From: Planctomycetota bacterium
GTDB lineage: Bacteria > Planctomycetota > Phycisphaerae > WQYP01
Direction of reading: 5' to 3'
DNA length: 5,408 nucleotides
Assembly: GCA_021818565.1 (NCBI GenBank)
Contig: JAKATV010000189.1
Coordinates: forward strand, 1 to 5,408
The notes beneath the pieces are model-generated. The model was not told where the DNA came from and did not search any database. It worked only from the letters and a program-made list of their open reading frames with translations. The position numbers and the translations under genes are program-made. Shown here piece after piece: positions 5,347 to 5,408 of the stretch (positions within the stretch are counted from its first letter, which is position 1; each line of letters starts with the position of its first letter).

Positions 5347-5375
5347 TTGTCATTTATGCGGGATAATGGTACTAT
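5347..5375 (+). promoter_or_regulatory. Sigma70-like promoter pointing out of the right edge
   Basis: TTGTCA (5347-5352, five of six) and TACTAT (5370-5375, four of six) are 17 bp apart, the ideal spacing. The start would be near 5382. A TGAC-N5-GTCA inverted repeat (5376-5379 and 5385-5388) lies right at that start and could be an operator. A gene start at 5393 (ATG GAA GAT) is possible but has no Shine-Dalgarno, and only 16 bases remain. Confidence 0.4.
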
Positions 5376-5408
5376 TGACGGTTTGTCACGGCATGGAAGA
5401 TATGCTTT

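Overview
The window looks like chromosomal DNA from a Gram-negative bacterium, most likely a planctomycete of the Phycisphaerae type. That placement is inferred from three things: two type II lipoprotein signals, a lipoprotein tail rich in Pro/Ala/Thr that ends PATQPATR-like, and a small stand-alone LigD-phosphoesterase-like protein of a kind often seen in planctomycetes. Base composition is moderately GC-rich and even throughout. I see no mobile element, CRISPR array, tRNA or rRNA. Seven complete protein genes and one gene cut by the left edge fill almost the whole window.

Left block (1-1270, minus strand): miaA, the tRNA A37 dimethylallyltransferase, is followed after 20 bp by the first 97 codons of an FGGY-type sugar kinase that runs off the left edge. 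A 101-bp divergent intergenic region (1271-1371) separates miaA from a rightward gene for an unrecognised lipoprotein (1372-1926). That gene has a perfect TATAAT and a GGAG ribosome binding site. miaA has no visible Shine-Dalgarno and may be leaderless.

Central block (1932-4734, minus strand): a tight four-gene cluster reads right to left. It holds a five-TPR lipoprotein, a single-pass membrane protein whose N-terminus faintly resembles sigma-factor region 2, a class I methyltransferase of the METTL20/ETF-beta lysine methyltransferase type, and rsmE (16S rRNA m3U methyltransferase). The spacings are 24 bp, a 4-bp ATGA overlap, and 11 bp, so the genes are very probably co-transcribed. The rsmE stop faces the stop of the rightward lipoprotein gene across only 5 bp.

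Right block (4735-5408): a 50-bp divergent spacer leads to a small rightward LigD-3'-phosphoesterase-like gene (4785-5207). The last 201 bp hold no convincing gene. They contain a 12-bp hairpin with an AAAA loop and then a sigma70-like promoter that points out of the window.

Two genes modify the translation apparatus (miaA on tRNA, rsmE on 16S rRNA), and the adjacent methyltransferase may act on a protein. Nothing here is clearly a new defence or mobile system. The least explained items are the sigma-region-2-like membrane protein, the orphan lipoprotein and the altered LigD-PE active site.
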